The notes below the pieces were generated by a model. It was given only the letters and a program-made list of their open reading frames with translations, had not been told where the DNA came from and made no database searches. A stretch of 64,000 nucleotides of DNA from positions 1-64,000 of the forward strand of contig NZ_APLF01000003.1 of NCBI RefSeq assembly GCF_000355905.1, read 5' to 3'. Both the position numbers and the translations under genes were made by a program. Positions within the stretch are counted from its first letter, which is position 1. Each line of letters opens with the position of its first letter. This stretch comes from Psychroflexus gondwanensis ACAM 44 (GTDB lineage Bacteria; Bacteroidota; Bacteroidia; Flavobacteriales; Flavobacteriaceae). Below, piece after piece: positions 52,719 through 61,645 of this stretch.

Positions 52719-53150
52719 TTTTTAGATCATTTCTATTTAAAAATCGGGTACAACATCCATCAAATGAGAAGTCTTTTTAATCTACAAAATCTTCATATAT
52801 TTTAGTGATTTTTATGTTTTGTTTATTACCCGCCAAATGTGCTAATTATTTTGGATTTAGAATAAACATTTAGCAAATAAAAAATAATAAAAGCTAATTT
52901 ATGTAATTTAATTTAGACATTCTTACTCATTATTTGCACAATGGTTTACTATAAATTACCAGTGCTTTCGGGGTTTGGTAGCGTTCACTAAATTGTATTT
53001 AGCCAGCTTAGATAATCTTACTATTATCTCATGTTTACCAAAACTTAAAAAAGCCTCCCACTTTTAAGTTGAATTTGGCTTTAAATAAGGCTAATTTCTA
53101 AAAAAAACATTCATTTTTGAGAATCGCATAAAGTTCAGTTACCAACTAAG
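52719..53150. other. intergenic, upstream of the phosphorelay cluster
   Basis: 432 nt, AT-rich. It includes the kinase leader; I see no gene. Confidence 0.45.
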
Positions 53151-53660
53151 TGCCATGATAAAATAAGTGAAAAACTACTATCTAACTATCTACTCTATTT
53201 ACAAAAGTCTTGATAAAGTCTTTTAACTTTTTTTTTATTCGATTGCTCATGGACTCTTTTTTAAGACACTGGGTTGATCTTCTAAGGCTTCAATAACCCC
53301 ATTTTCATTGACCATTCGGCCTTTGAACAAGTAATCATTTATAATATCTTATACCCTATTTTGGTCTAGAGCTTCTGTTTTACTCAAAATTTTTAATGCC
53401 CTTCGGGTTCATGCTTTCTAAATAGGGGAGCACCTTTATCCTAAAAATTATTTTTGAAAATAACCATGGTATGAAGAAGACGAAAAGCTGCGTTTGCCCT
53501 GTAAGGAAAAATACCGAATAGTGTTGGTAAACCGATTAACATAAAGTCTATTGGATCATATATTTAAAAAAAGTTAGCTTATAACAAAATTGGAAAATAT
53601 CTTATTTAACAGATATATAGCTGATAATGAAAATTTGAATTGGGTTTGTACAGATTTCAG
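53151..53660. repeat. R2 relic family, copy b, with HsdR-like tail
   Basis: Starts CCAACTAAGTGCCATGAT and ends TTGAATTGGGTTTGTACAG. Minus-strand remnant at about 53225-53400 reads DIINDYLFKGRMVNENGVIE then ALEDQPSVLKK. It aligns along its length with 55431-55978 and in its ends with 41591-41900 and 59510-59595. Confidence 0.65.
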
Positions 53661-53771
53661 CAATAATTTTTTCTTGTAGCGAATAATAATTTAATGTTAA
53701 GAAAAAAATAGAATTATATTTGAATGCTAAAAAAGGAAAAGTTCATTATACAAATTTAAAATAAAGTACCC

Positions 53772-54518
53772 ATGATTAAAAATCAATTAGTAGGTATAAT
53801 CATATTAGTATTCTTTACAATCTCTTGTTTTTCAGATGATAACAATATAGAATTGGTCACACTACTAGAAGGAAATTTGGAAATCCGCTCGCTCAAAGAT
53901 TTAGAAGACCCGGCAATCCAACAGTATAAGATAATTAACGGAAATTTAATTATCAATTATGCAGATGATTTAGAAGACTTAAGTGCATTACAAAATTTAG
54001 AGAAAATCAGTGGTGGTATATTTATTAGGTACAACGATAACTTGAAATCTTTACGAGGTCTAGAAAACATTACAGACTTAGATTTTTTGGAAATAGATTA
54101 TAACCTTAAACTTACTTCATTAGCAGGTCTTGAAAGTTTAAACAATATTTCTAATAGTTTAAGCATTGCAGTAAATAGTAAATTGGAAAATTTAAATTCT
54201 TTAAGTAGTCTAACCAATATCGGTACCCAATTTTTTCTTTCTAACAACAGATCATTAACTAACTTGAATGGACTAGAAAATTTAAAACAAATCCCTCAGA
54301 TAATAATTTTAAATAATATTAACTTAATCAATATAAACGGTTTAGAAGGAATTATTTCTTCTGAAAACATTGGAATTTTTTCAAACAACTCATTGACCGA
54401 TTTTTGTTCCTTAGTAGAATTTGCGCAGGAAAATAGCCAGACAATTTCATTTTCAGCTGGATTCAACAGCTTTAATCCTACATTAAATGACTTAGTTGAT
54501 AATAATTGTTCTAATTAA
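53772..54518 (+). CDS. leucine-rich/receptor L-domain-like lipoprotein
   Basis: 248 residues: lipoprotein signal peptide (lipobox ISCFS near residue 19), then about seven repeats of the form GNLxIxxNxxLxSLxGLENL (LEGNLEIRSLKDLED, NGNLIINYADDLEDLSALQN, GGIFIRYNDNLKSLRGLENI, LKLTSLAGLESLNNI). This is the receptor L-domain-like beta-helix also found in Bacteroidota surface proteins, suggesting a binding role outside the cell. A Cys pair near the C terminus (TDFCSL, DNNCSN) could form a disulfide. The flanks are relic repeats and a palindrome, so it is cargo of the accessory region. Confidence 0.8.
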   Translation: MIKNQLVGIIILVFFTISCFSDDNNIELVTLLEGNLEIRSLKDLEDPAIQQYKIINGNLIINYADDLEDLSALQNLEKISGGIFIRYNDNLKSLRGLENITDLDFLEIDYNLKLTSLAGLESLNNISNSLSIAVNSKLENLNSLSSLTNIGTQFFLSNNRSLTNLNGLENLKQIPQIIILNNINLININGLEGIISSENIGIFSNNSLTDFCSLVEFAQENSQTISFSAGFNSFNPTLNDLVDNNCSN

Positions 54519-54534
54519 AAAAACTATATCTAAC

Positions 54535-54652
54535 ATTTTGTACAAGTAATAGCAGGGAATGTGCTATATATTAGGCTTTGAAGTCAGCTCAAATTGTGTA
54601 GTGTTTTGACAGGTAAGTACCTTGCAATCCGCTTCAACTTATACAATTTAAC
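54535..54652. repeat. 118-nt palindromic separator between AAC and GTT
   Basis: Lies between AAC (54532-54534) and GTT (54653-54655). Arms TTGTACAAGT and ACTTATACAA pair imperfectly. It shares the AAC-palindrome-GTT layout, but not the core sequence, of the 180-nt family. Confidence 0.55.
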
Positions 54653-54669
54653 GTTGTCAGTAAAATCAT

Positions 54670-54876
54670 CTAAATCCAATCGGAATCTTCCAAAGTGAAA
54701 ATTTGACTTATTTCGACATCAAAAATCTGAGCTAACCTTAAAGCCAACACTGTTGATGGAACATATTTCCCCAATTCCATAGCGTTAATTGTTTGCCTAC
54801 TAACTTTTGCTAATTTGGCTAAATCCGCTTGAGTGATATTTTTTTTTGCCCTTTCTACTTTTATACTATTCTTCAT
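54670..54876 (-). CDS. small XRE family transcriptional regulator
   Basis: 68 residues from ATG 54876: MKNSIKVERAKKNITQADLA then KLAKVSRQTINAMELGKYVP and STVLALRLAQIFDVEISQIF. This is the YozG/Cro-like group of minimal HTH_3 regulators. The frame stays open to TTG 54894, but the ATG fits the family start and overlaps the preceding gene by 11 nt. It is paired with a membrane protein, a common two-gene arrangement of unknown function. It probably binds the palindrome at 55402-55416. Confidence 0.88.
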   Translation of the reverse strand: MKNSIKVERAKKNITQADLAKLAKVSRQTINAMELGKYVPSTVLALRLAQIFDVEISQIFTLEDSDWI

Positions 54877-55342
54877 GACGAGCTGATTTTTCAAGTTTAG
54901 AAATTTGCCAATTGAATCTGATTATGAAAAACAATAAAACTGTGAACATATTGAATATCATAACCCATAAAAAGGAAAAATCGAAAATAAATAAAAACGA
55001 AAACAAAAGAATTCCGTAGTTAAAGTAAACAGCCCAAACCAAGGAGTCTAATCTGATCTTGGAAATATATTCATCCTCTAATTTTTCTTTAGAAAAAGCA
55101 ACAAATAAAGAACTAATAATAATTAAAATTCCGAGAATCTCATTGAGAATATTATTCTTAACCATTCCGTATAGTTTTTGCTCTTTAAAAAGGTCATCTA
55201 TAAAAATAGCTGGAAGATTAAAATCTAAAAAACTTGGTTCGTACTCATATATAAGTGTTACTAAACCAATAATTGCTGAGGGAATAAGTAAAAGCCAACC
55301 AATTTTCTTGAACTTATTCGGAAATAAATAATTGACTTTCAT
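54866..55342 (-). CDS. hypothetical membrane protein paired with XRE regulator
   Basis: 158 residues with four TM segments (about 14-32, 66-84, 102-122 and 124-145), no motif I recognise. The C terminus is charged (QISKLEKSARHEE). Its 3' end overlaps the XRE gene start, so the two are translated together. The pair membrane protein plus minimal XRE regulator is common in Bacteroidota; the membrane partner may be the regulated or sensing component. Confidence 0.7.
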   Translation of the reverse strand: MKVNYLFPNKFKKIGWLLLIPSAIIGLVTLIYEYEPSFLDFNLPAIFIDDLFKEQKLYGMVKNNILNEILGILIIISSLFVAFSKEKLEDEYISKIRLDSLVWAVYFNYGILLFSFLFIFDFSFLWVMIFNMFTVLLFFIIRFNWQISKLEKSARHEE

Positions 55343-55401
55343 AATATTATGATTTGATTTTAAATAAATGTAAGAAAAATATTACTTTTAGACAAACAAA
55401 C

Positions 55402-55416
55402 TTTACTTTAAGTAAA
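55402..55416 (-). promoter_or_regulatory. palindromic operator of the XRE/membrane-protein pair
   Basis: TTTACTTTAAGTAAA is a perfect 7-1-7 palindrome, 60 nt before the membrane protein ATG (55342). Downstream on the minus strand TTTGTTTG (about 55392-55400) and TACATTTA (about 55366-55373) can serve as -33 and -7 elements. Autoregulation by the XRE protein is the likely use. Confidence 0.6.
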
Positions 55417-55430
55417 ACAAATACTACTAA

Positions 55431-55978
55431 ACCAACTAAGTACTGTAATAAAATAAGTGAAAAAGTACTATCTACTCTATTTACAAAAGTCTTGATAAAG
55501 TCTTGTATCTTTTTTGTTATTCGATTTCTCATGGACTCTTTTTTAAGACACTGGGTTGATCTTCTAAGGCTTCAATAACCTAGTCTACATTGAACATTCG
55601 GTCTGTGAACAGGTAATCACTTATAATATCTTATGCCTTATTTTGGTCTAGAACTTCTGTTTTACTCAAAACTTTTAATGCCCTCCGGGTTCATGCTTTC
55701 TAAATAGGGGAGCACCTTTATCCTAAAAATTATTTTTGAAAATAACCATGGTATGAAGATGACAGAAACCTGGGTTTGCGCTGTAAGGACGAAGATCAAT
55801 GAGTAGTGTTGGTAAATAGTAATTACGTTAGATTCTTAAATGCAGCACTTTTAGGGCTTAATTAAAAGTCCCTTGGATAAAGTACATAAAAGTGTTAGTT
55901 TAGTTGAACATAAAAAACAGCATCTTTAATAGATATATACTCCATACTGAAGATTTGAATAGGGTTTATAAGGATATT
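55431..55978. repeat. R2 relic family, copy c (longest), with HsdR-like tail
   Basis: Starts CCAACTAAGTACTGTAAT and ends TTTGAATAGGGTTTATAAGG. The minus-strand HsdR-like tail (KIQDFIKTFVNRVDS region) is at about 55447-55680. The rest is the shared non-coding block including AATAACCATGGTATGAAGAT and GTGTTAGTTTAGTTGAA. It adjoins the CocE gene's leader. Confidence 0.7.
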
Positions 55979-56085
55979 AGCCTTTATTTTAATACCGAAT
56001 CAACAAATGATAAAATTCTTTTAGAAAAACTCGAAAGTGACTTTTGACTGAAAGCAAATTAATTGAAACCAAGAATTCTAATAAA

Positions 56086-57987
56086 ATGAAAAAACGCACT
56101 AATTTAATTCCGTTTTTACTTGCCTATTTCTTTGTAAGTATTTTCAACCTGCAAGCGCAAGACAAAATCCTTCAAGAACTTGAAGAACTAGCCATTGTAG
56201 ATCAGAAAATAATGATGCCAATGCGCGATGGTATCCGATTAGCAACAGATATATATCGCCCAAAAACTGATAAAAAGGTGCCTATTATTTTTTCGCGTAC
56301 TCCTTATAATTTTAATTCGTGGGGAGATGGAGAACGAAAAACAAGAACCGCACAAAGCGCTTTAGAAGCAGTGAAAAGAGGCTATGCTTATGTCGTTCAA
56401 AACGAACGTGGCCGATACTTTTCAGAAGGAGAATGGGATATCTTAGGAGTTCCATTAACCGATGGTTATGATGCATTTACTTGGATGAAAGATCAATCTT
56501 GGTCTAATGGTAAAATAGGGACTTTAGGTTGTTCTTCTACTGCCGAATGGCAAATGGCTGTTGCAGCTTTAGACCATCCTTCTCACGCAGCAATGGTGCC
56601 TCAAGGTTATGGTGCTGGTGTCGGTAGGGTTGGCAGCATTAACGAACAAGGAAATTGGTATCGCGGCGGAGCAGAGCAAATGCTATTCATTGCTTGGTTA
56701 TATGGTGTAGAGCATGATAAATTTAAACCACGTATTCCAGCCGGAGCTACTCAAGAAGATTTGATTAGAATTTCCAGATTTTACGATTTAGCACCTGAAA
56801 ATCCGCCAGTAGATATGGCTGAAGCACTTAGTCACTTGCCTATTCAGGATATTTTGAAAAATATACATGGAAAAAATGAGATTTTTGATAAAATGATACG
56901 CCGGAAACCCAATGATGAAGCTTGGTTCAAGGGAGGGATTTACCATGATGATATGGAAATTGGTGTCCCAAGTTTTTGGTTTGCTTCATGGTATGATGTC
57001 TCTATCACTCCCAATTTAGCTTTATTTAATCATGTTAGAAATAACGCTAAAGATGCAGCCATCAGAGATAATCAATACTTGGTAATTGCACCCACTTTAC
57101 ATTGTGGTTATACGCGAGCAACGGAAAATACCATTGTTGGCGAACGCAGTGTTGGCGATGCAAGGCTTAATTACGATGAGCAAATTTATGCTTGGTTTGA
57201 TTTGTGGCTGAAAGGAGAACAAAACGATTTTATAGAGAAAACACCGAGAGTGCAGTATTATACCATGGGAAGTAACGAGTGGCAAGCATCAGAAACTTGG
57301 CCTCCAAAAAAAGCTGAATTAACAACCTATTATTTAAGCAGTAATGGTAAAGCCAATAGCGTTTATGGAGATGGAAAATTAACAAGCTCAAAAGCAAAAG
57401 CGGATTTTCCTGATAGTTTCACCTACGACCCTATGAAGCCCGTGCCTTCTTATGGAGGTAATGTATGTTGTACAGGAAATGCTATTAAAGGAGGTGCTTT
57501 CGATCAACAGCAAATGGAAACCAGAAATGACATTTTGATTTATACGACAGATGTTTTAGAGGAAGGTGTAGAAGTTTCAGGTTTTATTGAATCTACATTA
57601 TATGTATCTTCAGATGTCAAAGACACTGATTTTACCATTAAATTGATCGATGTGTATCCTGATGGAACAGCATACAACTTGGATGAAACCATACAGCGTG
57701 TCAGATATCGTGAAGGATATGACAAAGAAGTTTTTATGGAGAAAGGTAAAGTCTATAAAGTAGATTTAACACCTATGTCAACAAGTAATTACTTTAAGAA
57801 AGGGCATAGCATACGTATTGAAATATCTAGTAGTAATTTCCCTCGTTTTGCTCGTAACTTGAATACTGGAGGCAATAACTATGACGAAACAGAAAGTGTA
57901 ATCGCCCAAAATAAGGTGCATCATTCTTCAAAATATACCTCACAAATTAGGCTTCCAATGATCTCAAATCATAGTAATGATGAATAA
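56086..57987 (+). CDS. CocE/NonD family hydrolase (S15-type)
   Basis: 633 residues. ATG 56086 gives the signal peptide [20 protein letters not shown] then NLQAQ; the frame also opens at TTG 56044, which I reject. The domain order is an alpha/beta hydrolase ([39 protein letters not shown], nucleophile Ser150 in [11 protein letters not shown], His in APTLHCGY) and a C-terminal jelly-roll ([40 protein letters not shown]). The family includes X-Pro dipeptidyl peptidase, cocaine esterase and glutaryl-7-ACA acylase; substrate cannot be told. Export to the periplasm is clear. It is intact within a relic-rich area. Confidence 0.92.
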   Translation: MKKRTNLIPFLLAYFFVSIFNLQAQDKILQELEELAIVDQKIMMPMRDGIRLATDIYRPKTDKKVPIIFSRTPYNFNSWGDGERKTRTAQSALEAVKRGYAYVVQNERGRYFSEGEWDILGVPLTDGYDAFTWMKDQSWSNGKIGTLGCSSTAEWQMAVAALDHPSHAAMVPQGYGAGVGRVGSINEQGNWYRGGAEQMLFIAWLYGVEHDKFKPRIPAGATQEDLIRISRFYDLAPENPPVDMAEALSHLPIQDILKNIHGKNEIFDKMIRRKPNDEAWFKGGIYHDDMEIGVPSFWFASWYDVSITPNLALFNHVRNNAKDAAIRDNQYLVIAPTLHCGYTRATENTIVGERSVGDARLNYDEQIYAWFDLWLKGEQNDFIEKTPRVQYYTMGSNEWQASETWPPKKAELTTYYLSSNGKANSVYGDGKLTSSKAKADFPDSFTYDPMKPVPSYGGNVCCTGNAIKGGAFDQQQMETRNDILIYTTDVLEEGVEVSGFIESTLYVSSDVKDTDFTIKLIDVYPDGTAYNLDETIQRVRYREGYDKEVFMEKGKVYKVDLTPMSTSNYFKKGHSIRIEISSSNFPRFARNLNTGGNNYDETESVIAQNKVHHSSKYTSQIRLPMISNHSNDE

Positions 57988-58045
57988 ATTACTTGAAACA
58001 AAATGAGATCTTATTTTTGCTATACATCATTGCCTTGGATATTGA

Positions 58046-58327
58046 ATAAAACAAATTGCTGAATATAAAACCAAAGATGGAAGAAAGGTTTTAATAAAGC
58101 AGAAAATGAGATATGAAATTAAAACTCAAAATAATCGCATAGAATGGTATTACTATATAAATGAAGAGTTTGATTCAATTCAAAATTTAGATATGAGGTT
58201 ATATTTCCCTCAAGAATTAGACTCCTATTTGGAACGAAATGGGTTTAAAATTATTAATAAATTTAGAAGTTTTAAAGAAGAGGAGTTTAGTGATAGCTCG
58301 GGAAAACAGATATTTATTTGTCAATAA
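58046..58327 (+). pseudogene. C-terminal fragment of a SAM methyltransferase
   Basis: Open from 58046: KQIAEYKTKDGRKVLIKQKM then RYEIKTQNNRIEWYYYINEE, DMRLYFPQELDSYLERNGFK and IINKFRSFKEEEFSDSSGKQ. The pattern (hydrophobic strand after 'MRLYFPQELDxYLxxNGFxI', then 'SxKQIFIC') is the end of class I methyltransferases that begin with a SAM-binding fold lost here. A stop at 58043-58045 precedes it. A second methyltransferase tail is at 44071, so such cargo is recurrent. Confidence 0.6.
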
Positions 58328-58541
58328 CCTATGAAATAATGATACGTAATAACTACCCAAAACAAAGTAATGTGGTAAAAAAACATCAATTTATCACTAA
58401 ATATAAGTCAATTGACGGATAGCAATTATTTGAAAATGCTTACATATAATGAAAAGTATAGAAATTTGATATTTCATAACTTCAAAATGCCACACGCCCC
58501 ATATTTTTGACCTTGTAAACAATTAAAAAACTCAATGCTCT
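58328..58541. other. intergenic with IS110-like junction sequence
   Basis: AACAAAGTAATGTGGTAAAA at 58361-58380 matches the IS110 right-end junction (AACAAAGTACTGTGG at 62337), but nothing further of the element is recognisable. Confidence 0.4.
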
Positions 58542-59192
58542 ATGCAAAAACGATTAACAGCTCTAGCTTTAATTTTATTCTTTAATTTGTCAGTTATTTA
58601 TGGACAAGATAAACCTATCAATTTTGGTATAAAAACAGGAATGAATATTGGAAAATTCACTCCAAATAAAAATTCAATAGACTATAAATACAAGTTTGGA
58701 TTTTATGCAGGAGGATTTATGAATATTTCACTTAAAGAAAAATTGGAATTTCAACCTGAGTTACTTTTTGCATTGCAAGGTAGTAGAGTATTAGTGAAAG
58801 GTTTAAACATACCTAATTTTGATTTTAATGGTAATCCTATATCAAATTCCAATACATATGATTTTGAATATGAAATTAATGAATTGACTATTTCTATTCC
58901 CTTAATCGTAAAAGTATTTTTAAGTAATCAGTTCTATCTTGAAAGTGGCCCTCAAATAGGATTTATTATTGAAAGAAGTCTAAATTCTTCACAACAGATA
59001 TTAGATGGCGAAGATGATAGTTTTATTATTAGAGAAAGTGACGATTCATTTGATTTTGGAGTATCACTTGGGCTTGGTTATAAAGTTAGTGAAAGAGTTA
59101 ATTTGAATTCGAGGTTGTATAGTGGATTAATAAAACGAGATGATAAAATTAAATCATTCGTGTTGAATATTGGGATTGAATATAATTTATAA
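58542..59192 (+). CDS. porin family / outer-membrane beta-barrel protein
   Basis: 216 residues: signal peptide (MQKRLTALALILFFNLSVIYG), then eight amphipathic strands of the OMP b-brl_2 (PorT-like) type: INFGIKTGMNIGKF, YKFGFYAGGFMNISLKEKLE, FQPELLFALQGSRVL, ISIPLIVKVFLSNQFYLESG, FGVSLGLGYKVSERVNLNSR, ending FVLNIGIEYNL with a terminal aromatic-region strand. The ligand or function is unknown; such proteins are common flavobacterial outer-membrane proteins. A 7-bp hairpin (59224-59240) and a second hairpin (59266-59281) follow. Confidence 0.88.
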   Translation: MQKRLTALALILFFNLSVIYGQDKPINFGIKTGMNIGKFTPNKNSIDYKYKFGFYAGGFMNISLKEKLEFQPELLFALQGSRVLVKGLNIPNFDFNGNPISNSNTYDFEYEINELTISIPLIVKVFLSNQFYLESGPQIGFIIERSLNSSQQILDGEDDSFIIRESDDSFDFGVSLGLGYKVSERVNLNSRLYSGLIKRDDKIKSFVLNIGIEYNL

Positions 59193-59223
59193 AACTGTTT
59201 ACAATAACTTAGCATAGTGTGGT

Positions 59224-59240
59224 CGGTACAGCTTGTACCG
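59224..59240. repeat. hairpin after porin gene
   Basis: CGGTACA (59224-59230), GCT loop, TGTACCG (59234-59240). Together with 59266-59281 it may end the porin transcript, though no T run follows directly. Confidence 0.4.
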
Positions 59241-59265
59241 TATTTTCGGTAACCTAATACAAAGG

Positions 59266-59281
59266 CCCCGATCATTCGGGG
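59266..59281. repeat. REP-like hairpin CCCCGA-TCGGGG
   Basis: CCCCGATCATTCGGGG, 6-bp arms and 4-nt loop, a member of the dispersed CCCGA/TCGGG hairpins. Confidence 0.55.
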
Positions 59282-59509
59282 TTGACTGAACCGATTGTTT
59301 GTAAATGATCCTATGGGGATGAGTTGATTCTTGGAGATAGTTTTTCAGGGTAAGACGTTTACTTTTTTTTTACTGTGTAGTTCATTACCAAACTTAAGCC
59401 TTTTCAAATTTAGGTAAGCGAGTCGTCAAGCTGGGTTCTTGTCTAGCTGCCGTTAAGATTTTAATGAAAGTGGCATTAAACCATAAAAATTGAGCTGTAT
59501 AATATTTTT

Positions 59510-59595
59510 GAAAGTATTAGTTTAGTTGAAGATAAAACAACTCCCTAAAAAGATATATACCCTATACTGAAGGTTTGAATAGGGTTTATACGGAT
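59510..59595. repeat. R2 relic family, copy d (right end only)
   Basis: TATTAGTTTAGTTGAAGATA to TTTGAATAGGGTTTATACGG then AT, directly joined to GTTAGGCAC of cassette B. It defines the outer end of the R2 relic precisely at the GTT. Confidence 0.65.
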
Positions 59596-60050
59596 GTTAG
59601 GCACAATTTGAATGAAAAAAAGAATTGAAAACATATTGACTTTTCTGATTTTAGTTATTTCGCTTAATTCTTGCTGTATTGGAGCAAAAGAAGATTACTT
59701 GGGAAATAATATCTATCTATCCGAATATGATAATGTTGACCGAAGAATCGTTTATCAAACGGAAAGTTGTGCCACTTCAGGAGTTGAAATTGTTCCAATG
59801 ACTATTTTGGAAATTGCAGATAATAACAAATGGATTATTGCAAAAACTGGTAACGGTAGAAAACGAACAGAAGACAAATTTTTTAAATATTGGGTGATAA
59901 AAAATGATTATGAAAATTCACCTAATTCGGAAACTGTAAAAAGAAATACGACTGAATTTGATAACCGACAAGATTTTGACAAGTTTCTGACTGAAAATAA
60001 AATTAAGTTGAAACTGAATAAAATTGACTGAAATAAAAAAAGTGCCTAAC
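59596..60050 (+). mobile_element. gene cassette B with self-complementary ends (attC-like cores)
   Basis: GTTAGGCAC (59596-59604) and GTGCCTAAC (60042-60050) are exact reverse complements. Their cores GTTAGGC and GCCTAAC match the integron GTTRRRY and RYYYAAC consensus. They bracket one gene; an R2 relic end lies before and separator E2 after. Confidence 0.65.
59612..60031 (+). CDS. hypothetical lipoprotein (cassette B)
   Basis: 139 residues. MKKRIENILTFLILVISLNS leads to the lipobox SLNSCC. A following domain with GNNIYLSEYDNVDRRIVYQT then ESCATSGVEIVPMTILEIAD and NNKWIIAKTGNGRK has the look of the small DUF3997-like lipoproteins, but I am not certain. It starts 8 nt after the cassette end, so the whole cassette is this gene plus flanks. 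No neighbour suggests a job. Confidence 0.7.
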   Translation: MKKRIENILTFLILVISLNSCCIGAKEDYLGNNIYLSEYDNVDRRIVYQTESCATSGVEIVPMTILEIADNNKWIIAKTGNGRKRTEDKFFKYWVIKNDYENSPNSETVKRNTTEFDNRQDFDKFLTENKIKLKLNKID

Positions 60051-60229
60051 AATGGCTATAATTAATACGGGTTTTGGTGCTTAACCCAAAGTTTAGGCAT
60101 ATTTACTAAGTCCGCCAAATCTTTTGATTTGGCTTTAAAATGAAAATATAAAATAAAATAAAAAGTTTTGGCTAAGTGCTTAATCGAAAGTTCACTACTT
60201 TTAATTCCCGTACTAACCATAGCCGAGAC
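60051..60229 (+). repeat. palindromic separator element, copy E2
   Basis: 179 nt between AAC (60048-60050) and GTT (60230-60232). Arms AATGGCTAT...ACGGG and CCCGT...ATAGCC pair; the internal core is TTAGGCATATTTAC then TAAGTCCGCCAAATC with ATTTGGC as the returning arm. It is homologous to E1, E3 and E4 and is downstream of the cassette gene. Confidence 0.8.
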
Positions 60230-60280
60230 GTTGTGTGTAATGCAAAAAAAATCGTGATAACATCAAAATTCAGTTTTTAA

Positions 60281-61081
60281 ATGATAACAGTTCAAGAATT
60301 ACTATTCAATCGCGGACTTGATAAAAATGCGAAAATTAAACTTGTCAGACATAAAGACCAAAGGCAAGATTTATACAATTTATATCGGACTGAATATGAT
60401 GAATTCTTAAAATATCAAAATTCTCAATCTAAAGATGTTTTCAGAAATGTAGATTATATCGTGTCATTCATTGGCGAAGACGGAAATCGTTCAAGGTTTA
60501 TTGGAGTTTTTAAAATTACTGACAGAAAAACCATAAACGAAAATCATTTTGAATACCAAATGGTTCGTGAAAATGGATTTGAGGATTTAACGGAACGAGT
60601 AATAATTGTCTGGAAAACTGCAATTAGTTGGCACCAATGGATAAAAAACCAAATGGAAGTAATTGAAATTCAAGCCGGACTTCATTACAGACAATTTACT
60701 GATTATTCGGATTTCATTCTTGACTTTCACGAACTCAAAGAAATCGTCAAAAACCAATATAGCGATTGGAAAAAAATGCTTTCCATTACAAAAGGTATTT
60801 ATCTGATAAGCGATACGAATAGCGGAAAATTATATGTTGGCTCGGCTTATGGCGAAGAAGGAATTTGGGGAAGATGGTGTAAATACATATCAACAAACGG
60901 ACACGGAAATAATAAAATGTTGAAAGAACAAATTGACTTTGATAAAGATTATGCGAAACATTTTCAATTTTCGATTTTAATGTTGTTACCTCGAACTGTA
61001 ACATCTGACCAAGCAATTAAAAAAGAGCGTCTTTTCAAAAACAAATTAGGAACAAATTCTTTCGGACTTAACAGCAATTAA
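60281..61081 (+). CDS. GIY-YIG nuclease family protein, two-domain (cassette C)
   Basis: 266 residues. An N-terminal domain of unknown type (about 1-160, LLFNRGLDKNAKIKLVRHKD, YIVSFIGEDGNRSRFIGVFK) is joined to a C-terminal GIY-YIG domain: ITKGIYLISDTNSGKLYVGS (GIY and YVG), then GIWGRWCKYISTNGHGNNKM with the catalytic Arg/His region and IKKERLFKNKLGT. This resembles the GIY-YIG proteins often found in defence or mobile contexts. A 93-aa partner gene follows 3 nt later. Target unknown. Confidence 0.85.
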   Translation: MITVQELLFNRGLDKNAKIKLVRHKDQRQDLYNLYRTEYDEFLKYQNSQSKDVFRNVDYIVSFIGEDGNRSRFIGVFKITDRKTINENHFEYQMVRENGFEDLTERVIIVWKTAISWHQWIKNQMEVIEIQAGLHYRQFTDYSDFILDFHELKEIVKNQYSDWKKMLSITKGIYLISDTNSGKLYVGSAYGEEGIWGRWCKYISTNGHGNNKMLKEQIDFDKDYAKHFQFSILMLLPRTVTSDQAIKKERLFKNKLGTNSFGLNSN

Positions 61082-61084
61082 AAT

Positions 61085-61366
61085 ATGAACTCACCAAGAT
61101 TGGTAACTCACGCAGGATTAACAATTAATCTTTCTCAAGTAAAATGTTTTAGACTTAACAGCTTTACAGATATTGGAAAAAAGAATACTTTGGTAGTTGA
61201 GTTTAAAACTCGCTACGATTACATTCAATATCCAGAAACAAACGAATTTGAAAAGCAAGAATATAACGAACAAACAGAAATCGAATTTCCCGATTATGAT
61301 ACGGCAAAAGCATATTCTGATGAATGGATTGAGATTTGGCAAGAATATTTAGATGAACAAACATAG
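61085..61366 (+). CDS. hypothetical protein downstream of GIY-YIG (cassette C)
   Basis: 93 residues starting 3 nt after the nuclease stop: MNSPRLVTHAGLTINLSQVK begins a small beta-rich domain; the rest (LVVEFKTRYDYIQYPETNEF, ETEIEFPDYDT-like, AYSDEWIEIWQEYLDEQT) is acidic. No family recognised. Tight spacing suggests it acts with the GIY-YIG protein, possibly as a regulator or immunity partner, but this is only context. Confidence 0.7.
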   Translation: MNSPRLVTHAGLTINLSQVKCFRLNSFTDIGKKNTLVVEFKTRYDYIQYPETNEFEKQEYNEQTEIEFPDYDTAKAYSDEWIEIWQEYLDEQT

Positions 61367-61388
61367 TGTGGAAAGCACTACACACAAC

Positions 61389-61569
61389 AACGTATATTGC
61401 TCATAGCTAATTAGTTAACTAATCGAAGTTAAGGCGTATTTGCAAGTCCGCCAAATTTTTTTAATTTGGCTTATTGAGAAAATAGGTAATAAGAAAATTA
61501 AAAAATTCGGCTCGTGTTTAGCCGAAAAGAACGCGTCCTTACTCCACGCCACTTCCGTTAAACAAGACC
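61389..61569 (+). repeat. palindromic separator element, copy E3
   Basis: 181 nt between AAC (61386-61388) and GTT (61570-61572). It shares AACGTATAT-GCTCATAGCTA, GTTAAGGCGTATTTGC and AAGTCCGCCAAATT...ATTTGGCTTATT with E1 read on the minus strand, and the core with E2. The far arm has diverged. Confidence 0.75.
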
Positions 61570-61645
61570 GTTACCCTTAATAAAAAAAAATATCAGTAGT
61601 TCAACATTTGAGAACTAATCGTATATTTGTGCTATAATTGAATTA

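Larger units (their letters stand above)
60230..61388 (+). mobile_element. gene cassette C with self-complementary ends
   Basis: GTTGTGTGTAATGC (60230-60243) and GCACTACACACAAC (61375-61388) are reverse complements at 13 of 14 positions, bracketing two genes. Separators E2 and E3 lie on either side. Confidence 0.6.

Noticed and set aside
58361-58380. A further IS110 insertion
   Set aside because: Only the 20-nt junction-like sequence is present; no other part of the element could be recognised.
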